Source of the DNA: Brevundimonas sp. EYE_349
Lineage (GTDB): Bacteria; Pseudomonadota; Alphaproteobacteria; Caulobacterales; Caulobacteraceae
DNA: 64,000 bases
Assembly (NCBI RefSeq): GCF_023147505.1
Contig: NZ_JAHXPB010000001.1
Coordinates: 496,001-560,000 of the forward strand
Direction: 5' to 3'
The notes beneath the pieces are model-generated. The model was not told the origin of the DNA. It was given only the letters and a program-made list of their open reading frames with translations, and did no database searches. This document shows, piece after piece, positions 8,785-18,220 of this stretch (the first letter of the stretch is position 1; each line of letters opens with the position of its first letter). A program made the position numbers and the translations under genes.

Positions 8785-9530
8785 GCGGCTTCGGGCAGAT
8801 ACTTGTCGTACCCTTCCGCCTCCAACTGCAGCGCCAGTTCCGGCCCGCCCGAGGCCACGATGCGACCGCCGGCCAGCACATGCACCCGGTCGGGTTTGAT
8901 GTAGTCCAGCAGGCGCTGATAATGGGTGATGACCAGCATGGCGCGGTCGGGCGAGCGCAGCGCGTTCACCCCTTCCGACACGATGCGCAGGGCGTCGATG
9001 TCCAGGCCCGAATCCGTCTCGTCCAATATCAGCAGCGACGGCTCCAGCAGGGCCATCTGCAGGATCTCCATCCGCTTCTTCTCGCCGCCGGAGAAGCCGA
9101 CGTTCAGCGGCCGCTTCAGCATCTCAAAATCCATCTTCAACGCCTTGGACGCCTCGCGCACCAGCTTCAGGAAGGCCGGCGCGGCCACCTCCTCCTCGCC
9201 CCGCGCGCGCCGCTGGGCGTTCAGGGCCGTGCGTACAAACGTCAGCGCCGGCACGCCGGGAATCTCGATCGGATACTGGAAGGACAGGAAGACGCCCTTT
9301 GCCGCGCGTTCGGCGGGTTCCAGCGCCAGCAGGTCGTCGCCCGCCCATTCGACCGCGCCTTCGGTCGCCTCATAGCCCGGCCGACCCGACAGGGCGTAAC
9401 CCAGCGTCGACTTGCCCGCCCCGTTCGGCCCCATGATGGCGTGCACCTCGCCCGCTGGAACATCGAGCGTCAGGCCCTTGAGGATCGGCTTTTCGCCGAC
9501 GGAGACGTGGAGGTTGTTGATCTTCAGCAT
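8781..9530 (-). CDS. sufC: SUF ATPase SufC
   Basis: 249 residues of an ABC-type ATPase: Walker A GPNGAGKS, signature GFSGGEKKRMEILQMA, Walker B LLILDETDSGLD, H-loop VITHYQRLL. As in other SufC proteins the C-terminal VHVLAGGRIVASGG is present. It powers structural change in the SufBCD complex. Ten bp downstream of sufB. Confidence 0.96.
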   Translation of the reverse strand: MLKINNLHVSVGEKPILKGLTLDVPAGEVHAIMGPNGAGKSTLGYALSGRPGYEATEGAVEWAGDDLLALEPAERAAKGVFLSFQYPIEIPGVPALTFVRTALNAQRRARGEEEVAAPAFLKLVREASKALKMDFEMLKRPLNVGFSGGEKKRMEILQMALLEPSLLILDETDSGLDIDALRIVSEGVNALRSPDRAMLVITHYQRLLDYIKPDRVHVLAGGRIVASGGPELALQLEAEGYDKYLPEAA

Positions 9531-9539
9531 TGTTCTTCT

Positions 9540-11006
9540 TTACCCGACCGAGCCTTCAAGGCTGATCGCCACTAGTTTTTGCGCCTCGACGGCGAACTCC
9601 ATCGGCAGCTTCTGCATGACATCGCGGACGAAGCCGTTGACCAGCAGGGCCACCGCCTCCTCCTGCGACAGGCCGCGTTGCTGGGCGTAGAACAGCTGGT
9701 CGTCGGACAACCGAGTCGTCGTCGCCTCGTGCTCCAGCTGAGCCGAGCCGTTGCGGGCCTCGATATAGGGGATGGTGTGCGAGCCGCACTCCTTGCCGAT
9801 CAGCAAGCTGTCGCACTGGGTGAAGTTGCGTACCCCCGTCGCCTTCGGATGCACCGAGACCAGACCGCGATAGGTCGAGTCCGACCGACCCGCCGACACC
9901 GCCTTGGCGATGATCCGCGACTTCGAGTTCTTGCCCAGGTGGATCATCTTGGTGCCGGTGTCCGCCTGCTGATGCCCGTTGGTGATGGCGATGGAATAGA
10001 ATTCGCCCGAGCTTTCCTCGCCCTTCAGGATGCACGAAGGATACTTCCAGGTTACGGCCGAACCCGTCTCGACCTGGGTCCACGACACCTTGGACCGGTC
10101 GCCCCGGCAATCCGCCCGTTTGGTGACGAAGTTGTAGATGCCGCCCTTGCCCTCGGCGTCGCCGGGGTACCAATTCTGGACGGTCGAGTATTTCACCTCG
10201 GCGTCGTCCAGCGCCACGATCTCGACCACCGCCGCATGCAGTTGGTTCTCGTCGCGCATCGGCGCGGTGCAGCCCTCTAGGTAGGAGACGTAAGCCCCCT
10301 TGTCGGCGATAATCAGCGTCCGCTCGAACTGCCCGGTCTGGCTGGCGTTGATGCGGAAATAGGTCGACAGCTCCATCGGGCATTTCACGCCGGGCGGGAT
10401 GTAGACGAACGAGCCGTCCGAAAAGACCGCGCTATTCAGGGCCGCGAAATAGTTGTCCGAGACCGGCACCACCGACCCCAGATATTGACGCACCAGATCA
10501 GGATATTCGCGCAAGGCCTCGGAAATCGGCATGAAAATCACGCCGACCTTGGCCAGTTCCTCCTTGAAGGTGGTAACCACGGACACGCTGTCGAACACGG
10601 CGTCCACGGCGACCTTGGGCGCGCCCTGCACCCCCGCCAGCACCTCCTGCTCCTTCAGCGGAATGCCCAGCTTCTTGTAGACTTCCAGTATCTCGGGATC
10701 GACCTCGTCCAGAGACTTCGGGCCTTCCTTCTGCTTGGGCGCCGCATAGTAGAACAGGTCCTGATAATCGACCAGCTCATACTTCACGGCCGCCCAGGTC
10801 GGTTCCTCCATCGCCAGCCAGCGCTCATAGGCGGCCAGACGCCATTCCAGCATCCATTCCGGCTCGCCCTTCTTCTCGGAGATGAAACGGACGATGTCGG
10901 CGTTCAGGCCACGCGGCGCGAACTCCTGCTCGATGTCGGAGGTAAAGCCGTGCGCGTACTTCTCCAGCGCGGCGACGGCGTCGATGGTTTCCTTGACGGC
11001 GGCCAT
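9540..11006 (-). CDS. sufB: Fe-S assembly scaffold subunit SufB
   Basis: 488 residues, full length for SufB. Signatures: [78 protein letters not shown] and the C-terminal [23 protein letters not shown] containing the cluster-site cysteine and the [21 protein letters not shown] block. It is the main scaffold on which the Fe-S cluster forms. Its start shares one nucleotide with the iscS stop. Confidence 0.96.
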   Translation of the reverse strand: MAAVKETIDAVAALEKYAHGFTSDIEQEFAPRGLNADIVRFISEKKGEPEWMLEWRLAAYERWLAMEEPTWAAVKYELVDYQDLFYYAAPKQKEGPKSLDEVDPEILEVYKKLGIPLKEQEVLAGVQGAPKVAVDAVFDSVSVVTTFKEELAKVGVIFMPISEALREYPDLVRQYLGSVVPVSDNYFAALNSAVFSDGSFVYIPPGVKCPMELSTYFRINASQTGQFERTLIIADKGAYVSYLEGCTAPMRDENQLHAAVVEIVALDDAEVKYSTVQNWYPGDAEGKGGIYNFVTKRADCRGDRSKVSWTQVETGSAVTWKYPSCILKGEESSGEFYSIAITNGHQQADTGTKMIHLGKNSKSRIIAKAVSAGRSDSTYRGLVSVHPKATGVRNFTQCDSLLIGKECGSHTIPYIEARNGSAQLEHEATTTRLSDDQLFYAQQRGLSQEEAVALLVNGFVRDVMQKLPMEFAVEAQKLVAISLEGSVG

Positions 11007-12145
11007 CAGGCGACCTCTCTCACGCGCTCGGCGGCGCGTGTCTTATGCTTGTTGTAGGCGGCGACCCAGGCGTCGGCGAACCTTGCCCAGTCATTTTCAC
11101 TCGTCCCCCAGCCGCCGGAGACGCGCACGCCCCCGGTCGCCAGGGTGTTCAGGCCCATGGCGCTGATGGTCTTGGACGGCTTGACCTTGCCAGAAGAACA
11201 GGCCGAACCCGCCGACACCATGACGCCGGTCATATCAAGAATGATAAGTTGTTGCGGGCTGTCCCAGCCTTCGACCGCCATGAACAGGGTGTTGGGCAGA
11301 CGCGGAACCGCGCCGCCAATGATGACGGCGCCCGCCGCCACGACCTTGGCCTCGGCTGCATCACGCCAGGCCACGTGCGATTCCATCGCCTCCAGATCAC
11401 GCGCGGCGCAGTCGGCGGCGACGCCGAACCCCGCTATGCCTGGCACATTCTCGGTTCCGGCGCGCAGGCCCCGCTCCTGTCCGGCGCCATGCAGAATGCG
11501 GACGCCCGACACGCCTTCCTTCAGGATCAGCGCGCCCACGCCCTGCGGCCCGCCGAGCTTGTGCGCCGAGAGCGTCAGGCTGTCGGCGTCCAGCACCCGA
11601 ATATCGACGCCGATCTTGCCCGCCGACTGGATGGCGTCGACGTGCAGCCAGCCGCCGGCCGCCCGCACCAGCGCAGCCGCATGACTAATCGGCTGGATCA
11701 CGCCGCTTTCATTGTTTGCATGATGGATGGCGACCACGGCCCGGCCCGGACGGCTCAGCGCCTCAGCCAACCACTCCAGATCGACAACGCCATTGGCATC
11801 GACCGGCAGCACTTCGACCGGCGCACCCGCGTTCGCCGCCGTCTCGGCCACGCACGGATGCTCCGTCGCCGATACGATCAGACGCTCGCAGCCCGCCGCC
11901 AGCGCACTGGCGACGCCCTGGGCGTTGGCTTCGGTGCCGCCGCTGTTGAACACCACCGCCGTCGGGTCCGCCCCGACCAGTTCGCCAACCTGCGCCCGCG
12001 CCGTCTCGACCCGCGCCCGCGCGCGGCGGCCCGCCGCATGGACCGCAGAGGGGTTGCCGTTGTCGGCCAGGGCCTTCGCCATAATCTCCAGCACTTCCGG
12101 TCGCACCAGGGCTGAGGCGTTGTAATCCAAATAGACGCCGCTCAT
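11006..12145 (-). CDS. Cysteine desulfurase, IscS/NifS-like
   Basis: 379 residues from ATG 12145, which overlaps the iscR stop as ATGA; the longer frame from 12268 is not conserved. Group I desulfurase pattern: [35 protein letters not shown] lysine in [15 protein letters not shown], and the mobile catalytic cysteine in [14 protein letters not shown]. The operon therefore carries two desulfurases, this one and the later SufS. In Caulobacterales the same arrangement follows iscR. It supplies sulfur for Fe-S assembly. Confidence 0.9.
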   Translation of the reverse strand: MSGVYLDYNASALVRPEVLEIMAKALADNGNPSAVHAAGRRARARVETARAQVGELVGADPTAVVFNSGGTEANAQGVASALAAGCERLIVSATEHPCVAETAANAGAPVEVLPVDANGVVDLEWLAEALSRPGRAVVAIHHANNESGVIQPISHAAALVRAAGGWLHVDAIQSAGKIGVDIRVLDADSLTLSAHKLGGPQGVGALILKEGVSGVRILHGAGQERGLRAGTENVPGIAGFGVAADCAARDLEAMESHVAWRDAAEAKVVAAGAVIIGGAVPRLPNTLFMAVEGWDSPQQLIILDMTGVMVSAGSACSSGKVKPSKTISAMGLNTLATGGVRVSGGWGTSENDWARFADAWVAAYNKHKTRAAERVREVA

Positions 12146-12621
12146 GCCGCGACCCCCACGGCCGAGGGCTCCACATTGCGCCGGCGCTGGCCCGTGCGGT
12201 TCATCACCACATCCTCCAGCGACACGCCGGCCAGATAGCGATGGATCTCGTCGCCCAGGTCTTCCCACAGATTATGCGTAATGCAGCGTTCGCCAGCCAG
12301 CATGCAGCCCTTGGGCGAGCCATGCGCCACGCAGCGCGTCGCCCGGATCGGCTCATCGACTGCCAGAACGATTTCCGCCACCACCGTCTCGTGCGCCGCC
12401 TTGGCCAGACGGTATCCGCCGCCCGGTCCCCGCACGCTCTTGACCAGTTCGCTTTTGCGCAGCCGGGCGAAAAGCTGCTCCAGATAGCTCAGCGAAATCT
12501 CCTGGCGCGCGGCGATTTCGGCCAGCGACACGGCCCGGATTTCGCCGCCCTCGCCGCGTCCGTTCTTGGCCAGATCGGCCATCGCCATCACGGCGTATCG
12601 TCCCTTGGTCGACAGACGCAT
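12142..12621 (-). CDS. iscR: Rrf2-family Fe-S regulator IscR
   Basis: 159 residues. N-terminal winged helix (MRLSTKGRYAVMAMADLA, ISLSYLEQLFARLRKSELVKSVRGPGGGYRL) and three cysteines at about residues 97, 106 and 113 followed by His116, the pattern expected for [2Fe-2S] ligation. First gene of the SUF operon; it should repress or activate its own operon according to cluster status. The C-terminal tail is basic (TGQRRRNVEP). Confidence 0.94.
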   Translation of the reverse strand: MRLSTKGRYAVMAMADLAKNGRGEGGEIRAVSLAEIAARQEISLSYLEQLFARLRKSELVKSVRGPGGGYRLAKAAHETVVAEIVLAVDEPIRATRCVAHGSPKGCMLAGERCITHNLWEDLGDEIHRYLAGVSLEDVVMNRTGQRRRNVEPSAVGVAA

Positions 12622-12695
12622 TTCGCACCTTCAAAAATTGCGCGCTTTTCGGGGCTCCTGTGCTAGAACCCGCGCCTTCGCAAAGGCGGCGCGCT

Positions 12696-12740
12696 TGCGG
12701 AGGGACTTATAAAGTCCCACCTCCGCGGTCAAGTATTACG
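12696..12740 (-). promoter_or_regulatory. Probable iscR-suf promoter/operator
   Basis: On the minus strand the region reads ATACTTGACC then, 15 nt after TTGACC, TATAAG. ATACTTGACC matches one half of the IscR type 1 site (known in E. coli) and contains a -35-like TTGACC. Overlapping it is a palindrome, GGGACTT-ATA-AAGTCCC at 12703-12719, whose outer arms GCGGA/TCCGC extend it with a 3-nt asymmetry. The 15-bp spacer is shorter than usual. Autoregulation by IscR is an inference. Confidence 0.5.
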
Positions 12741-12779
12741 CACTCGCGAAATGACAGTTGAACGGATTCCAGAGCCCCT

Positions 12780-13430
12780 ATGCCTGAAGTCATCCTGCCC
12801 GGCGCCTCCGGTCGCATCGAAGGCCGCTATTCTCCCGGCAAGCGCCCGAACGCTCCGATCGCCCTGATTCTGCACCCGCACCCCAAGGCGGGCGGGCATA
12901 TGAACAACCCGGTCGCGGTCACCCTGCACCAGCTGTTCCAGCAGCGCGGCTTCGCCACCCTGCGCTACAATTCGCGCGGCGTGGGCAAGTCGCAGGGCGA
13001 GTTCGATAGCGGCATCGGCGAGCTGGCGGACGCCGCCACTGCGCTGGACTGGCTGCAGTCAAACAACCCCGGCGCCAGCCAGACCTGGGTCGCCGGCTAT
13101 CAGTTCGGCGCCTATATCGGCATGCAACTGCTGATGCGCCGCCCCGAGACGGATGGCTTCATCTCGGTGTCGCCGCCGTCGAACATGTACGATTTCAGCT
13201 TCCTGGCCCCCTGCCCGGCGTCCGGCCTGTTCCTGCACGGCACCGCGGACACGATCGTGCCCCCGGTCGAGGTCGAGCGCGTGGTCAACAAGCTGCGCAC
13301 CCAGAAGGGCATCGTCATCGACTACGAACTGGAAGAGGGCGCCAGCCACTTCTGGCAGGACCACATGAGCGCGGTCGAAACCCGCGTCGGCGCCTATCTG
13401 GACAAGCGCCTGGAAGAAAAGCCCGCCTGA
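12780..13430 (+). CDS. Alpha/beta-hydrolase-fold protein with Gln at the nucleophile elbow
   Basis: 216 residues with an alpha/beta hydrolase layout: LILHPHPKAGGHMNNPV, FATLRYNSRGVGKSQGEF, LFLHGTADTIVPP (Asp region) and GASHFWQDH (His). The nucleophile elbow, normally GxSxG, reads GYQFGAY; the codon is CAG. Catalytic serine is therefore missing. The gene is divergent from iscR with 158 bp between the starts. Related proteins beside SUF operons in alphaproteobacteria usually keep a serine as far as I recall, so loss of catalysis or a non-enzymatic role is possible. Confidence 0.85.
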   Translation: MPEVILPGASGRIEGRYSPGKRPNAPIALILHPHPKAGGHMNNPVAVTLHQLFQQRGFATLRYNSRGVGKSQGEFDSGIGELADAATALDWLQSNNPGASQTWVAGYQFGAYIGMQLLMRRPETDGFISVSPPSNMYDFSFLAPCPASGLFLHGTADTIVPPVEVERVVNKLRTQKGIVIDYELEEGASHFWQDHMSAVETRVGAYLDKRLEEKPA

Positions 13431-13464
13431 CCCTAGATACGCGGTCGCCTTCAGGAGACCCCGT

Positions 13465-14739
13465 ATGCGGCACGACATTGTCATCATCGGCGGCGGCGCG
13501 GGCGGGTTGGAGCTTGCCTCCCGTCTGGGTCGCCGGTTTGGCCCGCGTGAGGGGCGCCGCCGCGTCCTGCTGATCGACCGATCCATTTTCCACCTGTGGA
13601 AGCCCAGCCTGCACGAGGTCGCGGCCGGATCGCTGGATTCGCACCAGGAGGGTCTGTCCTATCCGGTCTTGGCGCGCCGCAACCATTTCAGCTTCGCTTT
13701 CGGCGACCTGACGGGGCTGGACGCCGACGACAAGACCCTGACCCTGGCCGAAATCCGCGACGACGACGGCGAGGTGCTGGTCGCGCCCCGCACCCTCGGC
13801 TTCGAGACCCTGGTTCTGGCCATCGGCAGCGGCTCGAACCTGTTCGGGACGACGGGCGCCGCCGAACACGCCCATCTGCTGGAGAATGTCTCCGACGCCG
13901 AAGCCTTCAATCGACGCCTGACCTCAGCCTTTCTGGCGACGGCCTATTCGGACGAGCGGACGCTGAACATCGCCATCGTCGGGGCCGGCGCGACGGGGGT
14001 GGAGCTGTCCACCGAACTGATCGAGGGTCATGACGAACTGTCCGCCGGCCTGACGTCGGACCAGAAGTTCGATCTGGCCGTCACCCTCGTCGAGGCTGCG
14101 CCCCGCATCCTGGGCGGCCTGCCCGAGCGCGTCTCGACAAAGGCAGCCCATGCGCTTCAAGCCAAGGGCGTGCGCCTATTGACCGACGCCAAGGTCAACG
14201 CCGTCCATGCCGACCGGCTCGATACCTCGAAGGGCGATGTACCCGCCGACCTCATCGTCTGGGCCGCCGGCGTCAAGGCGGCCGACACCAACCCGGACCT
14301 GGGACTGGCGACGGGGCGGCTGAACCAGTTCGTCGTGGACGACCATCTGCGCACCTCGGCGCCGGGCGTATACGCCATGGGCGACTGCGCCGAGGCGCCC
14401 GGTCCAGACAGCCGCCCCGTGCCCGCCCGGGCCCAGGCGGCGGCCCAACAGGCCGCCTATCTTGCCAAGGCCCTTTCCCATCCCGGCCGCGATCCCGGCC
14501 CCTACGTCTATCGCGACAAGGGTTCGCTGGTGTCGCTGGGCGGGGACAAGGGCGTGGGCGCCTTAATGGGCGGCCTGGGCGGTCAGAACTTCCTGATCGA
14601 GGGCCTGGTCGCCAAATGGGCCTATATGGCGCTGCATCTGGATCATCACCGCGCCATTCTGGGGGTGCGCCGCACGATCCTGCTGGCCCTGTCGCGCCTG
14701 CTTCATCGCCGCGTTTCCGGGCGGCTGAAACTGCACTGA
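13465..14739 (+). CDS. Type II NADH dehydrogenase-like FAD oxidoreductase
   Basis: 424 residues, two dinucleotide-binding folds: IVIIGGGAGGLELASRLG at the N-terminus (FAD) and IAIVGAGATGVELSTEL mid-protein (NADH). APGVYAMGDCAEAP is the conserved FAD-contacting block. A C-terminal amphipathic stretch (FLIEGLVAKWAYMALHLDHHRAIL) resembles the membrane-anchoring part of NDH-2. It should pass electrons from NADH to quinone without pumping protons. Located 34 bp after the hydrolase-fold gene, possibly the same transcript. Confidence 0.88.
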   Translation: MRHDIVIIGGGAGGLELASRLGRRFGPREGRRRVLLIDRSIFHLWKPSLHEVAAGSLDSHQEGLSYPVLARRNHFSFAFGDLTGLDADDKTLTLAEIRDDDGEVLVAPRTLGFETLVLAIGSGSNLFGTTGAAEHAHLLENVSDAEAFNRRLTSAFLATAYSDERTLNIAIVGAGATGVELSTELIEGHDELSAGLTSDQKFDLAVTLVEAAPRILGGLPERVSTKAAHALQAKGVRLLTDAKVNAVHADRLDTSKGDVPADLIVWAAGVKAADTNPDLGLATGRLNQFVVDDHLRTSAPGVYAMGDCAEAPGPDSRPVPARAQAAAQQAAYLAKALSHPGRDPGPYVYRDKGSLVSLGGDKGVGALMGGLGGQNFLIEGLVAKWAYMALHLDHHRAILGVRRTILLALSRLLHRRVSGRLKLH

Positions 14740-14796
14740 TACGGGCGGTTAAGGCTTGATCGTCATGATCGCGCCGAAACTGTCGCGAGCCGTCCC

Positions 14797-15609
14797 ATGC
14801 GTCTGATCCCGCCCACCCTCCTCGTCGGCGCCCTTCTGCTGTCGTCGCCTGTGGCGGCGCAGGATCGGGTGCAGCGCGAATTCTGCGCCGACCGTCCGGG
14901 TCAGGGGACGCCCGCCTGTGTCCTGGACCAGGGGCGCTGGCAGGTCGAACTGGGCCTGTTCGACGCCAGCCGCCAGAGCGACGACGGCGCCAGGATCCGC
15001 GCATGGGACGCGGGCGACCTGCTGGTCCGTTACGGCCTGACCGGCCTGACCGAACTGCAGATGGGCCTGACCAGTTGGAATCATGAGACCGTCACCGACC
15101 GCGCCAGCGGCGCGCGCGAGGTGTCGAAAGGGGTCGGCGACCTGACGCTCGCGCTGCGTCATTCGCTGGCCAATCCCGACGGTTCGGGCGTGTCCGCGGC
15201 GGTTCAGGGATTCGTCACCGCACCGACCGGCGCCCGCGACATCCGCGCCGACGGGTTCGAAGGCGGAGTGATCTTGCCCGTTTCGCTGCCGCTCGACGCC
15301 GATTGGAGCCTCAGCCTGTCGCCTCAGGTCGGCTGGGTGTCCAATGCGGACGGCGAGGGTCGCCATGCGGCGTACACGATGGTCGCCGGCCTGGGTCGCG
15401 ACATCGGTCAGTGGAACCTGGGCGCCGAACTCTGGATCAGCCGCGACGACGATCCCGCGCAGCCGACCACCCAGTCCACCTTCGATCTGACCGCCGCCTG
15501 GTCGCCCCCCGCCCTGCCCGACGCCCAGTTGGACTTCGGCGTCAACCTGGGCCTGAACGACGATAGCCCCGATGTGGCTTTCGGCGTTGGTGTCGCCCGG
15601 CGGTTCTGA
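14797..15609 (+). CDS. Outer-membrane transporter-like protein (phenol MetA-pathway family)
   Basis: 270 residues with a signal peptide (LLVGALLLSSPVAAQ, cleavage near residue 22) and an alternating polar/hydrophobic beta-strand pattern ending in Phe (GVGVARRF), as in outer-membrane beta-barrels. The segments VRYGLTGLTELQMGL, GVGDLTLALRHSL and LSLSPQVGWVSN match the putative MetA-pathway transporter family. No substrate can be inferred. A hairpin shared with ahpF lies downstream. Confidence 0.72.
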   Translation: MRLIPPTLLVGALLLSSPVAAQDRVQREFCADRPGQGTPACVLDQGRWQVELGLFDASRQSDDGARIRAWDAGDLLVRYGLTGLTELQMGLTSWNHETVTDRASGAREVSKGVGDLTLALRHSLANPDGSGVSAAVQGFVTAPTGARDIRADGFEGGVILPVSLPLDADWSLSLSPQVGWVSNADGEGRHAAYTMVAGLGRDIGQWNLGAELWISRDDDPAQPTTQSTFDLTAAWSPPALPDAQLDFGVNLGLNDDSPDVAFGVGVARRF

Positions 15610-15685
15610 GACGATTGCGACAGTTGCGTTCCACGTGACAGATTGTCTTGTCCAAGCCGCAACCATCGCTGGCGGCGTCGTCAAT

Positions 15686-15726
15686 GATCGGCGGGCCGTG
15701 CAAAGCCCCTTCGCACGGCCCCGATC
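15686..15726. terminator. Shared hairpin between convergent transporter gene and ahpF
   Basis: Arms 15686-15701 and 15713-15726 pair over 14 bp with a 2-nt bulge (GATCGG..GGCCGTGC). It lies 3 bp from the ahpF stop and 77 bp from the transporter stop. No U tract, so rho-independent activity is uncertain. Confidence 0.5.
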
Positions 15727-15728
15727 GC

Positions 15729-17315
15729 TTACGCCGCCTCGACGTCCTCTTCGGCCGGGACGGTGCGGATCATATAGTCGAAGGCGGACAGGCCCGCCTT
15801 GGAGCCTTCCCCCATGGCGATGACGATCTGCTTGTACGGCACGGTCGTCACATCGCCGGCGGCGAAGACGCCCGGCTGGCTTGTCTCGCCGCGATGGTCG
15901 ACCTCGATCTCACCGCGCGTCGTCAGGGCGACCGCGCCATGCAGCCATTCGGTGTTCGGAACCAGACCGATCTGCACGAAGACGCCCTCCAGATCGACGT
16001 CGTGATGGGCGTCGGCGTTGCGGTCCTTGTAGGACAGGCCCGTCACCTTCTCGCCGTCGCCATGCACTTCGGTCGTCAATGCAGATGTCACGATCCGCAC
16101 GTTGGGGAGGGTCGCCAGCTTCCGCTGAAGCACCGCATCGGCCCGCAGTTCGCTGTCGTATTCGATCAGGGTCACATGGGCGACGATGCCGGCCAGATCG
16201 ATGGCCGCCTCGACGCCTGAGTTGCCGCCGCCGATCACCGCCACGCGCTTGCCCTTGAACAGCGGGCCGTCGCAGTGCGGGCAATAGGCCACGCCCTTGT
16301 TCTTGTACTGATCCTCGCCCGGCACGTTCATCTGGCGCCAGCGGGCGCCGGTCGACAGGATCACCGTCCGCGACTTCAGCGACGCGCCGTTCTCCAGCAC
16401 CACCTCATGCAGACCGCCCGGAACCTTGGACGGCGCCAGCTTGGCCGCCTTCTGCAGGTTCATGATGTCCACCTCGTACTCGCGGACGTGCTGCTCCAGA
16501 TGGGCGGCCAGCTTCGGCCCCTCGGTATGGGGCACCGAGATGAAGTTCTCGATGGCCATGGTGTCCAGCACCTGCCCGCCGAATCGTTCGGCCGCGATGC
16601 CCGTGCGGATGCCCTTGCGCGCCGTATAGATGGCCGCCGCCGCGCCGGCGGGACCGCCGCCGATGACCAGCACGTCGAACGGATCCTTCGCCTTGATCTT
16701 CTCGGCGGCCTTCGCCTCGGCGCCGGTGTCGATCTTGGCGACGATCTGCTCCAGCTCCATCCGGCCCTGACCGAACAGTTCGCCGTTCAGGAAGACGGTC
16801 GGCACGGCCATGACCTTGCGGGCCTCGACCTCGTCCTTGAACAGGCCGCCCTCGATGGCGACGTGCTTGATGCGCGGATTGATGACGCTCATCAGGTTCA
16901 GCGCCTGCACCACGTCGGGGCAGTTCTGGCAAGACAGCGAGAAATAGGTCTCGAACAGATAGTCGCCCTCCAGGTCCTTGACCTGTTGGATCACCTCCTG
17001 CGCCGCCTTGGACGGATGGCCGCCGACGTGCAGCAGAGCCAGAACCAGCGAGGTGAACTCGTGGCCCAGCGGAATGCCCGCGAACCGCACGCCGATGTCC
17101 GTGCCCTTGCGGCGGATCAGGAAGCTGGGCTGCCGTTCGTCGTCATAGTCCCGGCCCATCTCGACCTTGCCGTGCGAGACCGAGACGATGTCCTCCAGCA
17201 GGACCTTCAACTCCTGCGACTTGGGTCCCGCGCCCAGCGAGGCGACCAGTTCCACCGGATGGACGATGTTCTTGAGGTAGCCCTCGAGCTGAGATTTCAG
17301 ATTGGCGTCGAGCAT
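15729..17315 (-). CDS. ahpF: Alkyl hydroperoxide reductase subunit F
   Basis: 528 residues. The N-terminal tandem thioredoxin-fold domain has the redox pair SLSCQNCPD. Then FAD ([22 protein letters not shown]) and NADH ([20 protein letters not shown]) domains and the thioredoxin-reductase CxxC as YCPHCDGP. C-terminal [26 protein letters not shown]. It uses NADH to re-reduce AhpC. It is downstream of ahpC on the same strand with a hairpin-rich 179-bp gap. Confidence 0.96.
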   Translation of the reverse strand: MLDANLKSQLEGYLKNIVHPVELVASLGAGPKSQELKVLLEDIVSVSHGKVEMGRDYDDERQPSFLIRRKGTDIGVRFAGIPLGHEFTSLVLALLHVGGHPSKAAQEVIQQVKDLEGDYLFETYFSLSCQNCPDVVQALNLMSVINPRIKHVAIEGGLFKDEVEARKVMAVPTVFLNGELFGQGRMELEQIVAKIDTGAEAKAAEKIKAKDPFDVLVIGGGPAGAAAAIYTARKGIRTGIAAERFGGQVLDTMAIENFISVPHTEGPKLAAHLEQHVREYEVDIMNLQKAAKLAPSKVPGGLHEVVLENGASLKSRTVILSTGARWRQMNVPGEDQYKNKGVAYCPHCDGPLFKGKRVAVIGGGNSGVEAAIDLAGIVAHVTLIEYDSELRADAVLQRKLATLPNVRIVTSALTTEVHGDGEKVTGLSYKDRNADAHHDVDLEGVFVQIGLVPNTEWLHGAVALTTRGEIEVDHRGETSQPGVFAAGDVTTVPYKQIVIAMGEGSKAGLSAFDYMIRTVPAEEDVEAA

Positions 17316-17377
17316 GGGGGTCCTCGTGAATTCTGGGATTGGACGTCGCCCTCAAGCCGCCTCGGCGAGGGCTGGAC

Positions 17378-17482
17378 GCAAAAAGGCCGCAGGGTTGAAA
17401 CGCTACGCACCCCACGGCCTCTGCGGGCGCCGGATCTTGTCCGGCGCCGATGATCGGCGGCGTTTGAACCGCGCCGCCGATC
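17378..17482 (-). terminator. Hairpin cluster between ahpC and ahpF
   Basis: Three stems in the ahpC-ahpF gap. Stem A: GATCGGCGGCG 17452-17462 with complement 17472-17482. Stem B: GGCGCCGGA 17426-17434 with complement 17440-17448. Stem C, farthest from ahpC, pairs GGCCG near 17384 with CGGCC near 17414 and on the minus strand is followed by TTTTT (17379-17383). Stem C is a plausible intrinsic terminator or attenuator that would lower ahpF relative to ahpC. Confidence 0.6.
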
Positions 17483-17494
17483 AAACCTGGGGTC

Positions 17495-18058
17495 TTAGAT
17501 CTTGCCGACGAGGTCGAGCGACGGGGCCAGGGTGGCTTCGCCTTCTTCCCACTTCGCCGGGCAGACTTCGCCGGGGTGCGAACGCACATACTGGGCGGCC
17601 TTGACCTTGCGCAGCAGTTCCGCGGCGTTGCGGCCGATGCCTTCCGAGGTCGTCTCGGTGAACTGGATCACGCCGTCAGGATCGACCAGGAAGGTGGCGC
17701 GGTCGGCCAGGCCCACGCCCGGACGCATGGCGTCGAAGTTGTTGGTCACCACGCCCGAGGGGTCGCCCAGCATGGTGTAGGTGATCTTGCCAATGGCCGG
17801 CGACGAATCATGCCACGCCTTGTGCGAGAAGTGGGTGTCGGTCGACACCGAATAGATTTCGACGCCCAGCTTCTGGAACTCGGCATAGTGGTCCGCCAGG
17901 TCTTCCAGTTCGGTCGGGCAGACGAAGGTGAAGTCGGCCGGATAGAAGAAGAAGATCGCCCACTTGCCCGCAACATCGGCGTCCGTGACCGTCAGGAACT
18001 TGCCGTCCTTATAGGCTTCGGCCGTGAACGGCTTGAGGGTCGTGTTGATGAGGGCCAT
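17495..18058 (-). CDS. ahpC: Alkyl hydroperoxide reductase subunit C (peroxiredoxin)
   Basis: 187 residues from ATG 18058 ([21 protein letters not shown] is the typical AhpC start; the frame to 18112 adds unconserved residues). Peroxidatic cysteine in [18 protein letters not shown] and resolving cysteine in [13 protein letters not shown]: a 2-Cys peroxiredoxin. It reduces hydrogen peroxide and organic peroxides in the cytoplasm with AhpF as reductant. Confidence 0.97.
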   Translation of the reverse strand: MALINTTLKPFTAEAYKDGKFLTVTDADVAGKWAIFFFYPADFTFVCPTELEDLADHYAEFQKLGVEIYSVSTDTHFSHKAWHDSSPAIGKITYTMLGDPSGVVTNNFDAMRPGVGLADRATFLVDPDGVIQFTETTSEGIGRNAAELLRKVKAAQYVRSHPGEVCPAKWEEGEATLAPSLDLVGKI

Positions 18059-18109
18059 GCGGAAAATCCAATGCAAGTGGTTGGGAGGCCCCTTCCTACC
18101 GCACCGCAC

Positions 18110-18167
18110 CAAATAAGCCCAATCACTTATTTGCAGGTGCGTGATAGATTTTAGTTATACAAAATGA
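18110..18167 (-). promoter_or_regulatory. ahpC upstream operator candidate
   Basis: A perfect 8-bp inverted repeat CAAATAAG-N8-CTTATTTG occupies 18110-18133, 52-75 bp ahead of the ahpC start. Just upstream (minus strand) is ATAACTAAAATCTAT, one base from the OxyR half-pattern ATAG-N7-CTAT. This would fit peroxide-responsive control by OxyR or another regulator; neither is encoded in the window. Confidence 0.45.
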
Positions 18168-18180
18168 TGCGCCCTAACCC

Positions 18181-18209
18181 GTCATTCTCGGCCTTGCCTC
18201 CAGGATGAC
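18181..18209. repeat. Imperfect palindrome, possible degraded REP-type element
   Basis: GTCAT at 18181-18185 pairs with ATGAC at 18205-18209 and flanks partly paired G/C-rich arms with a CTTG centre. It sits 12 bp from the DUF1343 stop, in the gap before ahpC. It resembles short extragenic palindromes common in this group but pairing is weak. Confidence 0.35.
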
Positions 18210-18220
18210 GAAGACCAGCG

